DNA of 17,442 bases from Olsenella_K sp036454645 (GCA_036454645.1 JAZHSQ010000043.1:1-17442); one strand, 5' to 3'; counted from the first letter of the stretch, positions 8,129 to 14,642 are shown. The notes: generated by a model not told the origin, from the sequence alone. Made by a program: numbers and translations.

Positions 8129-9256
8129 ATGAGCATCCCCTACGACAAGCAGACCCCGCACCTATTCGACGTCGTCGGCAGCTTCCTGCGCCCCGAGCGG
8201 CTGAAGCAGGCCCGCGTCGACTGGAAGGCCGGGCGCATCTCGGTCGACGAGCTCGCGGCCGCGGAGGACGAGTGCATCCGCGACCTCGTGGCCAAGGAGA
8301 AGGCCGCGGGGCTCGGGGTCATCACCGACGGCGAGTTCCGCCGCGAGACCTGGCACCTCGACTTCATGTGGGCGTTCGACGGCGTGGACCACAAGCCGAC
8401 CGAGGTCGGCCTGCCCTTCCACGACGAGGCCGCGAAGATCGACGACACCTTCCTCACCGGCAGGGTCGCCTACTCCGGCGGACACCCGTTCATCGACCAC
8501 TTCCGCTTCGTCCAGTCGCTCGAGGACGAGAGGTGCGTGGCCAAGCTCACGATTCCGGCGCCCGCGCAGTTCTACGAGCAGTTCGCGATGCCCTTCAACC
8601 TGGAGGCCACGCGTCGCTACTACGAGACGGACGAGGAGCTCGCCGACGACGTCGTCGCGGCCTACCGCGCCTTCATCGCAGACGTCTACGCCGCGGGCTG
8701 CCGGAACCTCCAGTTCGACGACTGCTCGTGGGGCATGGTCGTGGACCCGCACGCCGAGCAGTTCTTCGGCACAAACGCCGCCGGGCTCGAGCGCGTGAAG
8801 CAGGCCCTTCTCGACGTGAACAACCGCGCGCTGGAGGGGCGCCCCGCCGACCTCACGGTCAACACGCACGTGTGCCGCGGCAACTTCCACTCCACCTGGG
8901 CCTGCGAGGGTGGATACGACGACGTGGCGGACTTCCTGCTCGCCCGCGAGGACGTCGACGCCTTCTTCCTGGAGTTCGACGACGCGCGCTCGGGCGGCTT
9001 CGAGCCGCTGGCCAAGGTGCCCGCGGGCAAGAAGGTCGTGCTGGGGCTGGTGACCACCAAGTCGCCCGCGCTGGAGGACCCCGAGGCCGTGGTCGCGCGC
9101 ATCCGCGAGGCGGAGAAGTACGTGCCGTTGGAGAGCCTGTGCCTCTCGCCGCAGTGCGGCTTCGCCTCGTGCGAGATCGGCAACAAGCTGACCGAGGACG
9201 AGCAGTGGGCGAAGGTCGCCCTGGTACGCGAGGTGGCCGAGCGCGTCTGGGGGTAG
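8129..9256 (+). CDS. MetE C-terminal-like cobalamin-independent methionine synthase (YxjG/YxjH type)
   Basis: I chose the ATG at 8129 because it follows the ribosome binding site; the frame is open further upstream but with no such site. The 375-residue product matches only the catalytic C-terminal half of MetE, as in the short YxjG/YxjH family. The zinc site that activates the thiol is recognisable: His247 and Cys249 in NTHVCRGN, a Glu in the FFLEFDD strand, and Cys343 in LSPQCGF. The N-terminal VVGSFLRP and the TDGEFRR segment are also typical. The family transfers a methyl group to homocysteine or a related thiol, but short forms often use donors other than methyltetrahydrofolate polyglutamate, so the exact donor is open. 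Control by the upstream LysR protein is likely. Confidence 0.88.
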   Translation: MSIPYDKQTPHLFDVVGSFLRPERLKQARVDWKAGRISVDELAAAEDECIRDLVAKEKAAGLGVITDGEFRRETWHLDFMWAFDGVDHKPTEVGLPFHDEAAKIDDTFLTGRVAYSGGHPFIDHFRFVQSLEDERCVAKLTIPAPAQFYEQFAMPFNLEATRRYYETDEELADDVVAAYRAFIADVYAAGCRNLQFDDCSWGMVVDPHAEQFFGTNAAGLERVKQALLDVNNRALEGRPADLTVNTHVCRGNFHSTWACEGGYDDVADFLLAREDVDAFFLEFDDARSGGFEPLAKVPAGKKVVLGLVTTKSPALEDPEAVVARIREAEKYVPLESLCLSPQCGFASCEIGNKLTEDEQWAKVALVREVAERVWG

Positions 9257-9264
9257 GCGCGCGG

Positions 9265-9304
9265 GCGGTGCTGCGGCGCAGTGCCGTGTCCGCCGCGGCA
9301 CCGC
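9265..9304 (+). terminator. GC-rich hairpin after the methyltransferase gene
   Basis: GCGGTGCTGCGGCG (9265-9278) pairs with CGCCGCGGCACCGC (9291-9304) over 14 base pairs with one U-G wobble, loop 12 bases. It starts nine bases after the stop codon. A second hairpin, GTCCCG (9315-9320) with CGGGAC (9332-9337), follows. Neither has a T tail; such tail-less tandem stems are common at gene ends in G+C-rich actinobacteria. Confidence 0.55.
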
Positions 9305-9362
9305 GCCCGCCGCGGTCCCGTGCCCGCCGTGCGGGACAGCGTTGCGAGGCGACGCTCTTCTC

Positions 9363-9442
9363 GGATTACGCACGATAGGGCTTAAGGTAGCTGAAATGCC
9401 TGCAAATCCACAAACCTAAACCCAGTCGTGCGTAATTCCGGG
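9363..9442 (-). repeat. 76-bp hairpin repeat, copy 1
   Basis: The core (9367-9442) is identical to copy 2. The ends are inverted: TTACGCACGA (9366-9375) against TCGTGCGTAA (9426-9435). An inner stem brings GGGCTTAAGGT near the left end opposite ACCTAAACCC near the right end. The left outer arm lacks one base compared with copies 2 and 3 (GGAT instead of GGAACT). Confidence 0.9.
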
Positions 9443-9458
9443 CTCTGGGCGCCCGGAC

Positions 9459-9522
9459 TCCCCGGCTCGGGCTCCCCAGTTAGGGCGTCCCAGCTCGGGC
9501 TCCCCGGCTCGGGCGTCCCGGC
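9459..9522. repeat. Degenerate 14-15-bp tandem repeat
   Basis: About four head-to-tail units of the type CCCCGGCTCGGGCT/CCCAGCTCGGGCT lie between hairpin-repeat copies 1 and 2. No coding meaning is apparent. Confidence 0.6.
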
Positions 9523-9571
9523 CCTGCGCTCCCCCTGCCCCAGGCTCCCGCGTCTTTGGGTGGGTAGGCAG

Positions 9572-9596
9572 CGAGATGGCCGGTCGGGTGGAGAAG
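9572..9596. repeat. 25-bp box, copy A (extended unit of hairpin repeat 2)
   Basis: Bases 9572-9596 match 9788-9812 at 23 of 25 positions (CGAGATGGCCGGT, then YGGGYGGAGAAG). Each box lies upstream of a hairpin repeat (copies 2 and 3), and both are followed by GGGCGCCYGCGCGGAAC directly before the hairpin, so a unit longer than the hairpin was duplicated. Confidence 0.8.
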
Positions 9597-9671
9597 CTCA
9601 TGCGGCCGGACCGCTTGGTTGGGCGCTGGCTCCCTTGGTAGGGGCCGAATCTCTCGGATGGGCGCCTGCGC

Positions 9672-9752
9672 GGAACTACGCACGATAGGGCTTAAGGTAG
9701 CTGAAATGCCTGCAAATCCACAAACCTAAACCCAGTCGTGCGTAATTCCGGG
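9672..9752 (-). repeat. 76-bp hairpin repeat, copy 2
   Basis: GGAACTACGCACGA (9672-9685) and TCGTGCGTAATTCC (9736-9749) are 14-base inverted ends with one mismatch. In RNA that mismatch is C-A on the plus strand but a G-U wobble on the minus strand. The inner arms, read on the minus strand, are GGGTTTAGGT and ACCTTAAGCCC, which pair fully with one U-G wobble and one bulged U. The loop of about 25 bases carries AAATGCCTGCAAATCC (plus sense). Confidence 0.9.
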
Positions 9753-9787
9753 TTATGAGACCCTCATTGATCCATGCAGATAGTCGA

Positions 9788-9812
9788 CGAGATGGCCGGT
9801 TGGGCGGAGAAG
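9788..9812. repeat. 25-bp box, copy B (extended unit of hairpin repeat 3)
   Basis: Second copy of the box at 9572-9596, here 36 bases before the outer arm of hairpin repeat 3; the first is 75 bases before repeat 2, so the segment between has been lengthened or shortened. Confidence 0.8.
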
Positions 9813-9848
9813 TCCGCGCGCCTGGATCTCTCTGGTGGGCGCCCGCGC

Positions 9849-9928
9849 GGAACTACGCACGATAGGGCTTAAGGTAGCTGAAATGCCTGAAAATCCACAA
9901 ACCTGAACCCAATCGTGCGTAATTCGGG
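9849..9928 (-). repeat. 76-bp hairpin repeat, copy 3 (diverged)
   Basis: This copy has the same layout and left arm as copy 2 but differs at four places: CTGAAAA for CTGCAAA in the loop, CCTGAACCC for CCTAAACCC in the inner arm, CCAATCG for CCAGTCG at the stem junction, and one C missing near the right end. The junction change makes a U-A pair; the inner-arm change weakens the inner stem. Confidence 0.88.
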
Positions 9929-10003
9929 TTATGGACTCCAGTCTCCGACTCTAGGACCTCCGGGTTCGGCCCCTGGACTCTAGGCCTTCCGTTGCCCCAT
10001 CGG

Positions 10004-10110
10004 GTGCGGGCGCCCCGGGTAGAGCCCCGAGTGCGGGCGCCCCGGGCGGGGCCCCGGATGGAATCCCGGGTGCGAGTGCCCCGGGCGGGGCCCCGGGGGG
10101 CAAGGGCCCC
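10004..10110. repeat. G+C-rich degenerate tandem repeat
   Basis: Three imperfect units of 27-39 bases begin with GTGCGGGCGCCCCGGG or GTGCGAGTGCCCCGGG and share GCGGGGCCCCGG segments. The tract is full of local palindromes and reads as Arg/Gly/Pro-rich low-complexity sequence in every frame. Confidence 0.6.
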
Positions 10111-10308
10111 GAGTCGGGCCGGCATCCCTCACGCGCCGGCGCTCCATGAGCTTGGAGCCTCGCCTCGTCCCAAAGCACATCGCATCGGTGGGTTTGGTGG
10201 GCTCCCGCGGCGCGTGTCGCATCCCGGACGCAGGCCTTACACTGCCACGCTCGCTTTCGGTGCGCTCGGGTCGTACTATATGTTACGGCACAGGTGTCTA
10301 TTCTCCAG

Positions 10309-10323
10309 GCGAGAGACTCTCGC
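10309..10323. promoter_or_regulatory. Perfect 15-bp palindrome
   Basis: GCGAGAG-A-CTCTCGC is a perfect dyad. It lies about 30 bases after the A+T-rich patch TACTATATG (10274-10282), which is promoter-like in composition: the plus strand has TACTAT, and the minus strand has TATAGT, five of six to the -10 consensus. An operator is possible. It shares CAGGCGAGAGA with the leader of the methyltransferase gene (8107-8117). Confidence 0.35.
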
Positions 10324-10414
10324 AGGAAGTGCAGGTTCGTGAAGCGCGGGCACGCGGCTGATGCCCGGAGCACGGCCGACAGCCCGGAGCGTGGGCGTTG
10401 CACGCGAGCGCCGC

Positions 10415-10447
10415 CGCTGCGCACGGACGCCGGCGCGCACGGACGCC
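10415..10447. repeat. Short tandem duplication GCGCACGGACGCCG
   Basis: GCGCACGGACGCCG occurs twice in succession and a third, degenerate form (GCGCGGACGCCG) follows near 10473. It is part of a low-complexity tract ending near 10510. Confidence 0.5.
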
Positions 10448-10574
10448 GTCGCTGCGCGCGCCCGACAGCGCTGCGCGGACGCCGCAGCCCGGAGCGCCGC
10501 CGCTGCAAGGGCACGCCGGAGGGGAGGGAGGAGAAAAAAGAGGCGGATCCCGCGTTATTGTCGCCCAGGGTGGG

Positions 10575-10643
10575 TAGACGCAAAAGTAAGAAGTAGTAAA
10601 CATCAGTGCGGACGAGGGGGAGGGCCGAGGCCCGGCCCCGTCC
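10575..10643 (+). promoter_or_regulatory. Probable enolase promoter and structured leader
   Basis: The A+T-rich stretch CAAAAGTAAGAAGTAGTAAA (10581-10600) breaks the G+C-rich context. TAGACG (10575-10580) and TAAACA (10597-10602), 16 bases apart, are a possible but weak -35/-10 pair. It is followed by an imperfect hairpin (10610-10643): GGAC, GGGG and GGGC blocks pair with GCCC, CCCC and GTCC around a CGAG tetraloop, 12 bases before the ribosome binding site. The leader may stabilise the mRNA; this is inference. Confidence 0.35.
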
Positions 10644-10669
10644 GGCGACCATACGAAAGGTGGTACACC

Positions 10670-11965
10670 ATGAGCACTATCGAGAACGTCCACGCGCGCG
10701 AGGTCCTGGACTCCCGCGGCAACCCCACGGTCGAGGCGGAGGTCACGCTCGCGGACGGCTCCGTCGGCAGGGCCATCGTCCCCTCGGGCGCCTCGACCGG
10801 CGAGTTCGAGGCCGTCGAGCTGCGCGACGGCGACGCCGGCCGCTACCAGGGCAAGGGCGTGGAGAAGGCCGTCGCGCACGTGAACGGCGAGGCGCGCGAG
10901 GCGGTCCTCGGGCTAGACGCGCGCAGCCAGCGCACGGTGGACGCCGCCCTCGTCGAGGCCGACGGCACGCCCAACAAGGGCAAGCTCGGCGCCAACGCGA
11001 TCCTGGGCGTGAGCCTCGCGACCGCGCGCGCGGCCGCGGCCTCCGCGGGCCTGCCGCTCTACGCCTACCTCGGCGGCCCCAACGCCCACACGCTGCCGAC
11101 GCCGATGATGAACATCCTGAACGGCGGCGTCCACGCGGACAACAACGTCGACTTCCAGGAGTTCATGATCATGCCCGTCGGCGCGCCGGACTTCCGCACC
11201 GCGCTGCGCTGGTCGGCCGAGGTCTACCACACCCTCAAGGGCGTCCTCAAGGACGCGGGCCTCTCCACCGGCGTGGGCGACGAGGGCGGCTTCGCGCCCG
11301 ACCTCAAGACCAACGCCGAGCCCTTCGAGTACCTCATGAAGGCGGTCGAGAAGGCCGGCTTCAAGCCCGGCGAGGACTTCGTCTTCGCCATGGACCCCGC
11401 CACGAGCGAGCTCTTCGATGCTGAGACCGGCACCTACGTCCTCAAGGGCGAGGGTCGCACGCTCACGAGCGCCGAGATGGTCGACTACTGGGACAAGCTC
11501 GCCTCCACCTACCCGATCATCTCGATCGAGGACGGCCTTGCCGAGGAGGACTGGGACGGCTGGCGCCAGCTGACCGAGCGCCTCGGCAGGCGCGTGCAGC
11601 TGGTGGGCGACGACCTGTTCGTCACCAACACCGCCCGCCTTCGCCGCGGCATCGAGTTGGGCGCCGCCAACGCGCTGCTCGTGAAGGTCAACCAGATCGG
11701 CACCCTGACCGAGACGCTCGAGGCCATGCAGACCGCGCAGCGCGCCCGCTACGCCACGATCGTCTCGCACCGCTCTGGCGAGACCGAGGACACCACGATC
11801 GCCGACCTGGCCGTGGCAACCAACGCAGGCCAGATCAAGACCGGCGCGCCCGCGCGCTCCGACCGCGTGGCCAAGTATAACCAGCTGCTCCGCATCGAGG
11901 AGGAGCTGGGCGACGCCGCCGAGTACGCCGGCCGCTCCGCGTTCTACAACATCGACCGGGCGTAG
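10670..11965 (+). CDS. eno: Enolase (phosphopyruvate hydratase)
   Basis: The ATG at 10670 follows GAAAGGTGG; the product has 431 residues, the usual bacterial length. Enolase interconverts 2-phosphoglycerate and phosphoenolpyruvate in glycolysis. All key residues are present: DSRGNPTVE and SGASTG in the N-terminal domain, Glu205 in GDEGGFAP, metal ligands Asp242 (MDPATSE), Glu287 (SIEDGL) and Asp314 (GDDLF), catalytic Lys339 in the signature LLVKVNQIGTLTET, and SHRSGETED. It stands alone after a long repeat-rich gap and ends before a strong terminator at 12143-12174. The G/C-third-position bias is very strong, as expected for a highly expressed gene. The frame is open upstream of 10670 but that part is low-complexity and not coding. 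Confidence 0.97.
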   Translation: MSTIENVHAREVLDSRGNPTVEAEVTLADGSVGRAIVPSGASTGEFEAVELRDGDAGRYQGKGVEKAVAHVNGEAREAVLGLDARSQRTVDAALVEADGTPNKGKLGANAILGVSLATARAAAASAGLPLYAYLGGPNAHTLPTPMMNILNGGVHADNNVDFQEFMIMPVGAPDFRTALRWSAEVYHTLKGVLKDAGLSTGVGDEGGFAPDLKTNAEPFEYLMKAVEKAGFKPGEDFVFAMDPATSELFDAETGTYVLKGEGRTLTSAEMVDYWDKLASTYPIISIEDGLAEEDWDGWRQLTERLGRRVQLVGDDLFVTNTARLRRGIELGAANALLVKVNQIGTLTETLEAMQTAQRARYATIVSHRSGETEDTTIADLAVATNAGQIKTGAPARSDRVAKYNQLLRIEEELGDAAEYAGRSAFYNIDRA

Positions 11966-11983
11966 CGCGCGGTGGGGCAGGGG

Positions 11984-12124
11984 ATGGAGGTCTTCCTCGA
12001 CGACCCCTCGGAGGCCGAGACCCTCGAGGAGAGCGTCGAGGCGGAGTTCCTCCTCTGCCCCGTGGTGCAGGCCGGCCTGGTGCTGCCAGGCCGACAAGGA
12101 CTGCTCCAGCGGCGTGCCAGCTAG
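11984..12124 (+). other. Possible short ORF after enolase, probably frame-broken
   Basis: ATG at 11984, a few bases after GGTGGGGCAGGGG, opens 46 codons to TAG at 12122. Codons 1-34 (MEVFLDDPSEAETLEE onwards, acidic) end in G or C without exception, like the real genes here; after base 12080 this bias disappears. The plus-one frame takes the bias over from 12081 and reads CCQADKDCSSGVPASC, which is Cys-rich. This looks like a small protein gene with a one-base frame error at about 12077-12081, in the same transcript as eno and before its terminator. I recognise no family, and it may be only a remnant. Confidence 0.3.
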
Positions 12125-12142
12125 CTGCGAGTCGCGTGCCAG

Positions 12143-12174
12143 CGGGCCGCCGCGGGGATGCCCGCGGCGGCCCG
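12143..12174. terminator. Strong bidirectional terminator between eno and the CDF gene
   Basis: CGGGCCGCCGCGGG (12143-12156) and CCCGCGGCGGCCCG (12161-12174) form a perfect 14-bp stem with a GATG loop, extendable by one G-U pair. The plus-side tail TCCTCT is only moderately T-rich. It sits between convergent genes and can serve both. Confidence 0.8.
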
Positions 12175-12197
12175 TCCTCTCGCGGTGGCCCGCCTGC

Positions 12198-13443
12198 CTA
12201 GTCGCTCACGTCCGCGTCGAGGGCGACCTGGACCCGGTAGTCTGGGAAGGCCTCCTGGACCTCGTGGACGATCTGCTGGTACTCGCCTGCGCGGTCGGGC
12301 GCCTCGAAGGCGATGATCACGTCGAACGTCAGGAGGTGGCTTCGCTCGTCCACGTGGAAGCCGTGGAGCTGCAGGACGTGGTCGTGCGACATGACGATGC
12401 GCCTCACGCGCTCGCGCATGTCGGAGACCTCCTCGCTGGTGTTGCGCGAGTAGATCCCCACAGCCGAGATGATGACCTTGCCGTCCGTGCGCGCATAGAC
12501 GCGCTCGGCCACGCGGCGAGAGAGCTCGTCGATCTGCTCGGCCGAGGTGGTGTCTGCGACCTCCACGTGGACAGAGCCGACCCTGCGCTCGGGGCCGTAG
12601 CTGCTGAGGAAGAGGTCGTAGACGCCCAGGACGTCGTCCTCCTCCGCGACGATGCCCTTGACCTGCTCGGAGAGCTCCGAGACGAACCTCGCGCTCGCCC
12701 AGGATCTGGCTGAGCGTCTGCCAGAGCATCTCGAGGCCGGCCTTCACGATGAACGCGGAGATCACGGCGCCGACCCACGCTTCGAGCGAGACGCCCCACA
12801 CCAGGTAGACCACGGCGGCGGCCAGCGTGGACGCGGAGAGCACGGCGTCGGAGAGGGCGTCCTGGCCGGACGCCACGAGCGAGTCGGCGTTGACGCGCCT
12901 GCCGACCGCCTGTACGTGCCGGCCGAGAAGGACCTTGGCCAGCACGCCCGCCGCGACGACGACCAGCGCGGCGGCGGAGTAGTCGGGCGCCGTGGGCGAG
13001 ACGATCTTCTGCACGGACTCGACGGCCGAGGTGATGCCGGCGTAGAGCACGATGATCGAGATGACCATCGCGGTGAGGTACTCGATGCGCCCGTAGCCCA
13101 TGGGGTGGCGCTTGTCCGGCGCGCGCCCCGCCAGCTTGGTGCCCACGATCGTGATGACCGAGGAGAGCGCGTCGGAGAGGTTGTTCACGGCGTCGAGGGT
13201 GATGGCGATGGAGTTGGAGACCACGCCGACCACGGCCTTGAACGCCGCGAGGAGCACGTTGGCGACGATGCCGAGCACGCTCGTGCGCACGATGGTGCGC
13301 TCCCTGCCGGTGGCCGGCAGGGACGACGGCGCCCGGTCCGGGGCCGAACCCTGGCCCGCCTCCGCACCAGCGCGCGCGTCCTTGTCCGCGCGCACGCCCC
13401 TGTCTGCGTCCGTGTCCTGGTTCTTGTACTTGCTCGTGCTCAT
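12198..13443 (-). pseudogene. Cation diffusion facilitator (likely Mn2+/Fe2+ exporter), frameshifted
   Basis: The ATG at 13443-13441 overlaps the ohrR stop as ATGA. After a charged N-terminal tail (1-50) the CDF membrane domain follows: metal-site residues Asp84, Asn87/88 and Asp91 in helix 2 (DAVNNLSDALSS), the HPMGYGRIEYL loop, and Asp195/Asp199 in helix 5 (GQDALSDA). Asp in helix 5, where zinc exporters have His, suggests Mn2+ or Fe2+ rather than Zn2+. After ILGER (residue 251, near 12691) the reading frame is lost and runs on as Arg/Gly-rich nonsense. The true continuation, FVSELSEQVKGIVAEEDDVL to AFPDYRVQVALDADVSD and TAG at 12198-12200, is the cytoplasmic dimerisation domain in another frame. 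Restoring two bases would give about 415 residues, normal for the family. The membrane part might be made without its cytosolic domain. Confidence 0.85.
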
Positions 13444-14009
13444 CGCTCATTGCTTCCTTCCGCTTGCGCGCGGTCGTCGGTCTCGGCCCGCCCGCCATCG
13501 CGCACGCTGGCGAGGACCTTTGCGAGGAGGCGCCTGAGCTGCGCGGCCTCCTCGCCGGAGAGGTTCACGTGGCAGGCCATCTGCAGCGGGACGGCGGCGG
13601 CGCGCTCGCGCAGGGCCCAGCCCGCGTCCGTGAGGGTGACCTCGAGCAGGCGCGCGTCGGCGGCGCTGCGCTCGCGCCGCACGAGGCCGTGGTCCTCGAG
13701 CTTGCGCAGGACCGGCGTGAGGGTGCCCGAGTCGAGGTAGAGCCGCTCGCCGAGGTGCCGCACGGTCGCCGAGCCCTCCTCCCAGAGCACCATCATGCAC
13801 AGGTACTGCGTGTAGGTGAGGCCCAGCGGCCTGAGGAGCGGCTGGTAGCTGCGGACGACCTCCTTGGAGCAGGCGTAGAGCGGGAAGCACAGCTGGTTGT
13901 CGAGGAGAAGGGCCTCGCAGGCGGGGCGTCCGCCTGCGGAGGCTACTGACGCGCGGCCCTTCTCGCCCGGCGCGCCAGGCGCCAGGTCCTTCTCGCCCGC
14001 CGCGCCCAT
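13440..14009 (-). CDS. ohrR: OhrR-type MarR-family organic-peroxide sensor
   Basis: The start at 14009-14007 overlaps the stop of the peroxidase gene (TGATG) and the stop overlaps the CDF start (ATGA), so translation of the three genes is coupled. The 189-residue product matches OhrR: LLLDNQLCFPLYACSKEV with the reactive Cys41 (Cys15 in B. subtilis OhrR), LGLTYTQYLCMMVLWEE, and the winged helix LYLDSGTLTPVLRKLEDHGL. In the family, peroxide oxidation of this Cys releases DNA and derepresses a peroxidase gene; here the neighbours suggest the peroxidase and the CDF exporter as targets. Additional cysteines (31, 47 and one in QYLCMM) could act as partners in a 2-Cys mechanism. Residues 1-33 are an unusual extension holding two GEK repeats (GEKDLAPGAPGEKG) built on the CGAGAAGG motif; a later start is possible but I see none with a ribosome binding site. 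Confidence 0.9.
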   Translation of the reverse strand: MGAAGEKDLAPGAPGEKGRASVASAGGRPACEALLLDNQLCFPLYACSKEVVRSYQPLLRPLGLTYTQYLCMMVLWEEGSATVRHLGERLYLDSGTLTPVLRKLEDHGLVRRERSAADARLLEVTLTDAGWALRERAAAVPLQMACHVNLSGEEAAQLRRLLAKVLASVRDGGRAETDDRAQAEGSNER

Positions 14010-14569
14010 CAGAGCTCGGCCTCGATCGCGCGCTCGACCTCGGCCATGTCGGCGGTGGGCTCGAAGCGGGCCACGAGGCGGCCGTCGCGCGCCACCAGGA
14101 ACTTGGTGAAGTTCCACATGACGTAGGCCTTGTCGCCGAACTTGCGGTTGTTCATCTTCGCGAAGCCCTCGAGCGCCTTGGCCTTGACGCCGCCGCCGAA
14201 GCCCTGGAACGGGCGCTCGGTCGCGAGCGCGGCGAAGAGCGGGTCCGCGTCGTCGCCGTTCACGTCGAGCTTCTTGAAGCGGGGGAACTCGGTGTTGAAC
14301 TTGAGCGAGCAGAACTGGTTGATCTCGTCGTCGGACTCCGGCGCCTGGTCGGCGAACTGGTTGCACGGGAAGTCCAGAATCTCGAGGCCCTGGTCGCGGT
14401 GGGCTGCGTAGATGCGCTCGAGGTCCTCGTACTGCGGCGTGAAGCCGCAGCCGGTCGCGGTGTTCACGACGAGAAGGACCTTGCCGTCGTACTCGTGGAG
14501 GCTGACGGCGCTGCCGTCCTGCGCGGTGACGGTGAATTCGTGGTAGTTCGTGGTGCTCTCGGATGCCAT
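14009..14569 (-). CDS. Glutathione-peroxidase-family thiol peroxidase (thioredoxin-dependent type)
   Basis: The ATG at 14569-14567 follows GAGAGGAG; the product has 186 residues, slightly longer than the usual 160. The catalytic set is present: peroxidatic Cys41 in NTATGCGFT (Cys, not selenocysteine), Gln75 in CNQFADQAP, and Trp152-Asn153 in MWNFTKF. Cys87 in EINQFCSLKF is the resolving Cys of thioredoxin-dependent members, so thioredoxin rather than glutathione is the likely reductant. It reduces hydrogen, organic or lipid peroxides in the cytoplasm. As first gene of the operon with ohrR and the CDF gene it is the probable main OhrR target; OhrR more often neighbours ohr or ahpC-type genes. 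Confidence 0.92.
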   Translation of the reverse strand: MASESTTNYHEFTVTAQDGSAVSLHEYDGKVLLVVNTATGCGFTPQYEDLERIYAAHRDQGLEILDFPCNQFADQAPESDDEINQFCSLKFNTEFPRFKKLDVNGDDADPLFAALATERPFQGFGGGVKAKALEGFAKMNNRKFGDKAYVMWNFTKFLVARDGRLVARFEPTADMAEVERAIEAEL

Positions 14570-14642
14570 GCGGGCTCCTCTCCCCGGGCTGCGCCCGGCG
14601 TCTGGTTACGCGACCAGTATGCGCCGGGGAGAAGGACGTGAG

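Larger units (their letters stand above)
9257..10669. other. 1.4-kb intergenic region rich in repeats, no convincing gene
   Basis: No frame on either strand shows a recognisable domain, a good start with ribosome binding site, and the G/C-third-position bias of the neighbouring genes together. In order it holds: tandem hairpins after the methyltransferase gene, three 76-bp hairpin repeats, a 14-15-bp tandem repeat (9459-9522), a 25-bp box present twice, G+C-rich tandem units (10004-10110), an A+T-rich patch (10274-10285), a 15-bp palindrome, another degenerate repeat tract (10380-10510), and the enolase leader. Several long open frames are by-products of the composition and repeats. Confidence 0.7.

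Noticed and set aside
9363..9928. CRISPR array
   Set aside because: Three 76-bp palindromic units with unequal spacing (310 and 177 bases between starts) and no cas genes do not fit a CRISPR.
9363..9928. Insertion sequence or MITE with target duplications
   Set aside because: The inverted ends are MITE-like, but I find no clear flanking target duplications, and copies 2 and 3 share long flanks, which points to local duplication rather than separate insertion.
9853..10125. A 90-codon minus-strand ORF ending in the hairpin repeat
   Set aside because: It is made of the G+C-rich tandem repeat plus the hairpin repeat and has no domain, good start or coding bias.
9951..10652. A 233-codon minus-strand ORF upstream of enolase
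   Set aside because: Arg/Pro/Gly-rich low complexity with no domain; it crosses the proposed enolase promoter and several tandem repeats.
12690..12694. Programmed ribosomal frameshift in the CDF gene
   Set aside because: There is no slippery heptamer or downstream pseudoknot that I can see, and CDF transporters are not known to use one; simple dinucleotide loss explains it.
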